Source of the DNA: Alectoria sarmentosa
Taxonomy: Eukaryota > Ascomycota > Lecanoromycetes > Lecanorales > Parmeliaceae
NCBI GenBank assembly: GCA_009733775.1
Contig: WOGZ01000033.1
Span: 1-64,000 of the forward strand
Direction of reading: 5' to 3'
Length of the DNA stretch: 64,000 nt
Positions 60,693-64,000 of this stretch are shown one piece after another (the stretch's first letter is position 1; each line of letters starts with the position of its first letter). The notes under the pieces are model-generated. The model was not told the DNA's origin. It worked only from the letters and a program-made list of their open reading frames with translations, and did no database searches. A program made the position numbers and the translations under genes.

Positions 60693-61514
60693 GAGTTGGC
60701 GAGTATCCTGCGAAGCTGCCGGTTTCTGATCCATCTTTACGAGCCACAGTGCCGTCGGAAAGCCGACCTTCAGCCATATTTTCAAACCATGAAGTCGGGT
60801 TCCGATTAAGGCTCAAATTCTGACTTTGGGCAAGTGATTGTAGCACCTCACAAAGTCTTGAGCTCTGAGGGATAAGATACGTAGCTTGGGCTCGAGCATG
60901 AACCCCATCCTTCGTACAAAACTATCGAAGCTGTAATGACGCTAGATCACCTTTCTAGATTGCGAGACTTGCACAATATAGACAATGCTTTCCGAGAGGG
61001 TACTATTTCCGAACAGCCTTTTTATCGAAAAGAAGACTCATCTGACGAGGATGAGATAGCCTACGGGCGAAAGGCTTATAGAACTTTGTGAACCAATCGC
61101 AATGTGGATCCCTGAAAAGTATTAAAGGATATTCCAAGGCATAGAAGCAGGAAATTAACATGCAAAGACCAAAAAAGCATATCTTGACACTGTGCGTGCG
61201 AAAAGCCCGCCACGCTAAGAACCAACTCGATGAGCTGGTAGAGTTGCAGGTCCAAGATTCATGCATGTAAATATAGAGGCTATCTTAATTGAATTAGCTG
61301 GAGTGGAATCTTGCTTGCTTTTTCAAGGCTGAAGAGCTGATAATGAATCAGTAAATCTTGGTGATGCGATATTTCAAGTTGAGTTCACCTTTGCTATCCG
61401 GCACTGATCTGACGTAGCGCTGGATGCTTGATAATCCCAAAATCTTTGTGATTGCCTTCATGTATTGGATCCAGTCATGTTCATAATACGCACAAGTCAT
61501 ATCAATCAAGAGGA
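60693..61514. other. Upstream region of CFD1
   Basis: About 800 bases without a supported gene. The 61,003-61,266 (-) ORF has a hydrophobic stretch but no partner exons. Repeated CCCCACCCTTTACGCC words at 61,553-61,582 fall inside the CFD1 intron. Confidence 0.4.
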
Positions 61515-62691
61515 ATGTCCCTCGACAACGTCAAGCACATCGTGCTCGTAAGCCCCACCCTTTACGCCCCACCCTTTACGCCCCACTTCCCTGCCCAACG
61601 ATTAACCACTGACTCCCCCACAGGTTCTCTCAGGTAAAGGCGGCGTAGGCAAATCCTCCATAACGACCCAGCTCGCCCTCTCCCTCTCCCTCACCGGCCA
61701 TTCCGTTGGTATCCTAGACATCGACCTGACAGGCCCCTCCATACCCCGCCTCCTCGGTCTCGAAAATGCAAAGATAACCCAAGCCCCTGGTGGATGGTTG
61801 CCGTGTCAAGTTCACTCTTCGCAAACTCTTCTTCCCATATCTAATTCTCCTCTGTCGCAAGCCCCAAATGAAGTCTTGGACTCTGTACCCTCGACGAATG
61901 AAGCCAAAGCGAATGGCCATGGTCCACCAGCACCAGATGGAGGTGTGCAAACAAAGGAGGGTGTCAAGATAGGAAGCCTCCACGCCATATCACTTGCCCT
62001 CCTCCTTCCCTCCCGCTCCTCCGCCATCGTCTGGCGCGGCCCCAAAAAGACAGCTATGGTCCGCCAATTCCTCACCGACGTCCTCTGGCCACCAACGGAT
62101 TACCTCCTCATCGACACCCCGCCTGGCACATCCGACGAACACATCTCCCTCGCCGAAACCCTGCAATCGAAATGCCTGCCCGACCAACTTGCGGGCGCCG
62201 TGATCGTCACAACGCCGCAAGCTGTGGCGATCAGTGATGTAAGGAAGGAAGTCAACTTCTGTCGGAAGGTGGGGGTGGAGGTGTTGGGGGTGGTGGAAAA
62301 TATGAGCGGGTATGTGTGCGAGTGTTGCGGGGAGAAGGCGAATCTATTTGGAAAGGGGGGCGGGAAGGTTATGGCGGAGAGTTTTGAGGTACCATTTCTA
62401 GGAGGCGTGCCAGTGGATAGGCAATGGGGAGTGCTGGTGGAGGAGGGGAGGAGACCGAGCTATGGGGCTATTGAGAATCGTGGTGAGGGGGAAGAGAAAG
62501 GGGAGAAAAAAGGATGGGATGAGAGCGAAGAGGGTTGGGAAAAACCTGATGGCCTGGAAAGTGACGAGGAGAGGAAGGAAGACGGGCTGTTGGTTGATAG
62601 ATACAGAAGTTGCTCGCTCTGTGGGGTTTTTCAGAGCATTACGAAACAGCTGGCTGACATTGTGGAAAGGAGAAGCAACGGAGCTGTTTGA
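61515..62691 (+). CDS. CFD1: Cytosolic Fe-S cluster assembly scaffold CFD1/NUBP2
   Basis: CFD1 is a P-loop ATPase that forms a complex with NBP35 and assembles 4Fe-4S clusters for cytosolic and nuclear proteins. Exon 1 (61,515-61,547, MSLDNVKHIVL) and exon 2 (61,624-62,691) join in phase 0 over a 76-nt intron, giving 366 residues. The deviant Walker A motif GKGGVGKS is at about 15-22, then DIDLTGPSIPRLLG, WRGPKKTAMVRQFL and the switch region LLIDTPPGTSDEH. The bridging-cluster motif CxxC is present as YVCECCGEK (Cys243 and Cys246). Two insertions are longer than in yeast: a Pro/Ser/Asn-rich loop at about 75-125 and a Glu/Lys-rich segment at about 315-340 before the C-terminal SITKQLADIVE helix. 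No break was seen. Confidence 0.95.
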
Positions 62692-62917
62692 TGGATATTC
62701 TTTCCAACTCTGTAAGTTCATTGCAATGTTGCATTGGGGACGTCACAGATTAATTCTACATCATGAGCATTGTGATCATTTCTACATCATCATGTCTATA
62801 TTCATTGTGGGAAACTGGTGCTAGCTATGCATGGCATCATGGCATGGTAAAAGAGCATCCATCTATCACGAGAGCCTCCCTCTTCGAACGCCAGCTATGC
62901 ATTGCTTCAGTTTCCGT
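62692..62917. other. Convergent intergenic region CFD1-SHP1
   Basis: About 225 bases separate the two stop codons. ATCATGAGCATTGTGATC and TCTACATCAT repeats are present. No terminator can be assigned. Confidence 0.4.
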
Positions 62918-64000
62918 CTATGACCATTTCTGAACCACTACCCCGCCTCTCTTGAATTCCGACAAGTCTCCCAGCACCTGGCTCTTATCGCTTAGCTCCT
63001 TGCTTGGGAAAGTAGTCAGGAGGACCCATGAGCGAGTACGGCTCGCTGGGTTGGACGCCGTGACAAAAGAGTAGACGTCCCCAATAGTGTGAGTGGTATT
63101 GAAGCGAGCGGGAAGGCGTGTACCATCTCCTAACCGTATCTGCAACGAAAGAGTAGGCTGGGACTCGTTCACATCAACTGCAGCTGATTGTGTCGAAGTT
63201 GCAGCTGCCGGAGCGGCCGCTGGTACTGGCGCAGGTGCCGGTTCTGCTGTCCTGCTTGATACCCCAGGAGTTGGACTGCCCAGTCTCTGGCCCCCACCAC
63301 CAAATGGCATATACTTCTTCTTCGGCTGCACGTACTTCTCCGAATGCTGATCCAGCTTCACATCCACCTCTTGACCTGGCTGAACGTTTAGTATGGCAAT
63401 TGGGGCGCGGCCGGTCTTGATTTGACCGAGGATGGCGGCATTTGCTGGATCATCTGAGCGGTAAAGTGGTCCGTCATCGACTGAGAAACCGTCGGCCCAG
63501 AAGTGGAGACGGCGCTCTACTGGTGGTGCGCGCTGCTGTCGAGATGCGTTCGGGTCTTCGATGGTTTGGCTGGGAGTGTCGTCGCCGCCAAGGGTGCGTG
63601 CGGTACCAGTGAAGCGAGAGCTTGAGCCGCGTGGATCATCTCCGCCTGGTCTGGGAGTATTCCTAGAAATGTTTTAGCATTGCAGAGAATTGCAAGTTGG
63701 CTTGCAACCTACTTTTGTGCTTTCTTGATAATCTTCTTTCTGAGCTTTTCCGCGTTGTTGGGATTCTCCACAGCTAAGCCAGACTTCTCACCTCCTGCGT
63801 ATAGATCCGGGTTATCGTCATCGCTCGGATCAAAGTCGTCGTCGTCGTCATCGTCGTCACCGTGGCCGTGACCGTGGCCTCCGTGGCTAGGTCCCCCGCC
63901 ACCACTCAGGTCTCCCAGAGTAGCGAACTTCTTCTTCGGCGCCTGCGTTGCAGATGGAGGTGGGGGCATGCTGGAAGAAGTTGGTATCGGTTGTGGAGCT
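62918..64000 (-). CDS. SHP1: p97/Cdc48 cofactor SHP1/p47, SEP and UBX domains (5' end outside window)
   Basis: SHP1/p47 adaptors link Cdc48/p97 to ubiquitinated substrates and membrane fusion. The frame is open to the right edge, so the start and the expected N-terminal UBA domain lie beyond it. One intron (63,712-63,663, 50 nt, GTAGGT...TTCTAG) is seen. The visible part has, in order: an APKKKFATLGDL motif, a His/Gly stretch followed by a run of eight Asp, and EKLRKKIIKKAQK. Then comes the SEP domain (HFWADGFSVDDGPLYRSDDP through VDVKLDQHSEKYV), a Pro/Ala-rich linker, and a C-terminal UBX domain (LSLQIRLGDGTRLPARFN, ending GGVVVQKWS*). Both p97-binding regions are therefore intact. Convergent with CFD1. 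Confidence 0.95.

Noticed and set aside
62918..64000. Treating the ATG at 63,969 as the SHP1 start
   Set aside because: The frame is open upstream to the window edge and the family has an N-terminal UBA domain not seen here, so the true start lies outside.

Overview
This window reads as nuclear DNA of a filamentous ascomycete (Pezizomycotina). The genes have short introns, mostly 45-80 nt, with GTRNGT-type donors and CTRAC/CTGAC branch sites. They encode fungal housekeeping proteins and fungus-specific membrane families. One central block of about 27 kb is extremely A+T rich and carries transposon remnants whose copies differ almost only by C/T and G/A transitions, the mark of repeat-induced point mutation (RIP). 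The class cannot be fixed from the sequence; Leotiomycetes-like gene families are a guess from memory.

Left gene-bearing arm (1-17,010): a sparse first 2 kb; a fungal glycosylated multipass membrane protein (2,074-4,250, -); TAF6 of TFIID/SAGA (6,177-7,621, -); a fragment resembling the end of an F-box-like protein (8,126-8,464, +); the meiotic double-strand-break nuclease SPO11/Rec12 in seven exons with an unusual repeated acidic C-terminal tail (8,831-10,701, +); the ERAD ubiquitin-conjugating enzyme UBC7 (11,075-11,710, -); a mitochondrial scramblase-family protein, AIM25-like (12,015-13,826, -); and a fungal multipass membrane protein whose 5' half looks frameshifted (15,188-16,388, -).

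Central A+T-rich block (about 17,085-44,520): no credible intact gene. I could resolve (i) an LTR retrotransposon skeleton at 21,174-30,618 with two 175-bp LTRs, TGTTA...TAACA ends and a matching TAAAA flank; (ii) two Tad1-like LINE remnants in opposite orientation (about 30.65-36.1 kb on - and 37.2-42.95 kb on +), recognisable by gag zinc knuckles, reverse transcriptase and RNase H; (iii) a 263-bp MITE with a TA target between them; (iv) an inverted pair of about 100-bp repeats 4.3 kb apart; and (v) a normal-GC island at about 28.19-28.69 kb. The whole block is bracketed by a roughly 53-bp inverted repeat adjoining a (TG)n/(CA)n run (17,011-17,063 and 44,592-44,645).

Right gene-bearing arm (44,646-64,000): a patatin-like phospholipase with a C-terminal C2H2 zinc finger (-); a small two-exon hypothetical protein (+); a rhodopsin/Pth11-like seven-helix membrane protein (+); succinate dehydrogenase subunit C (+); two short proline-rich hypotheticals (-); a gene-poor 5-kb stretch with a lone C2H2-like fragment; the cytosolic Fe-S scaffold CFD1 (+); and the p97/Cdc48 cofactor SHP1/p47 (-), which runs off the right end. 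The genes share no pathway or operon logic; conserved single-copy genes flank a transposon graveyard. I found no defence, biosynthetic or other obviously new multi-gene system. The most unusual items are the inverted repeat around the whole block, the SPO11 tail, and the patatin-zinc finger fusion.
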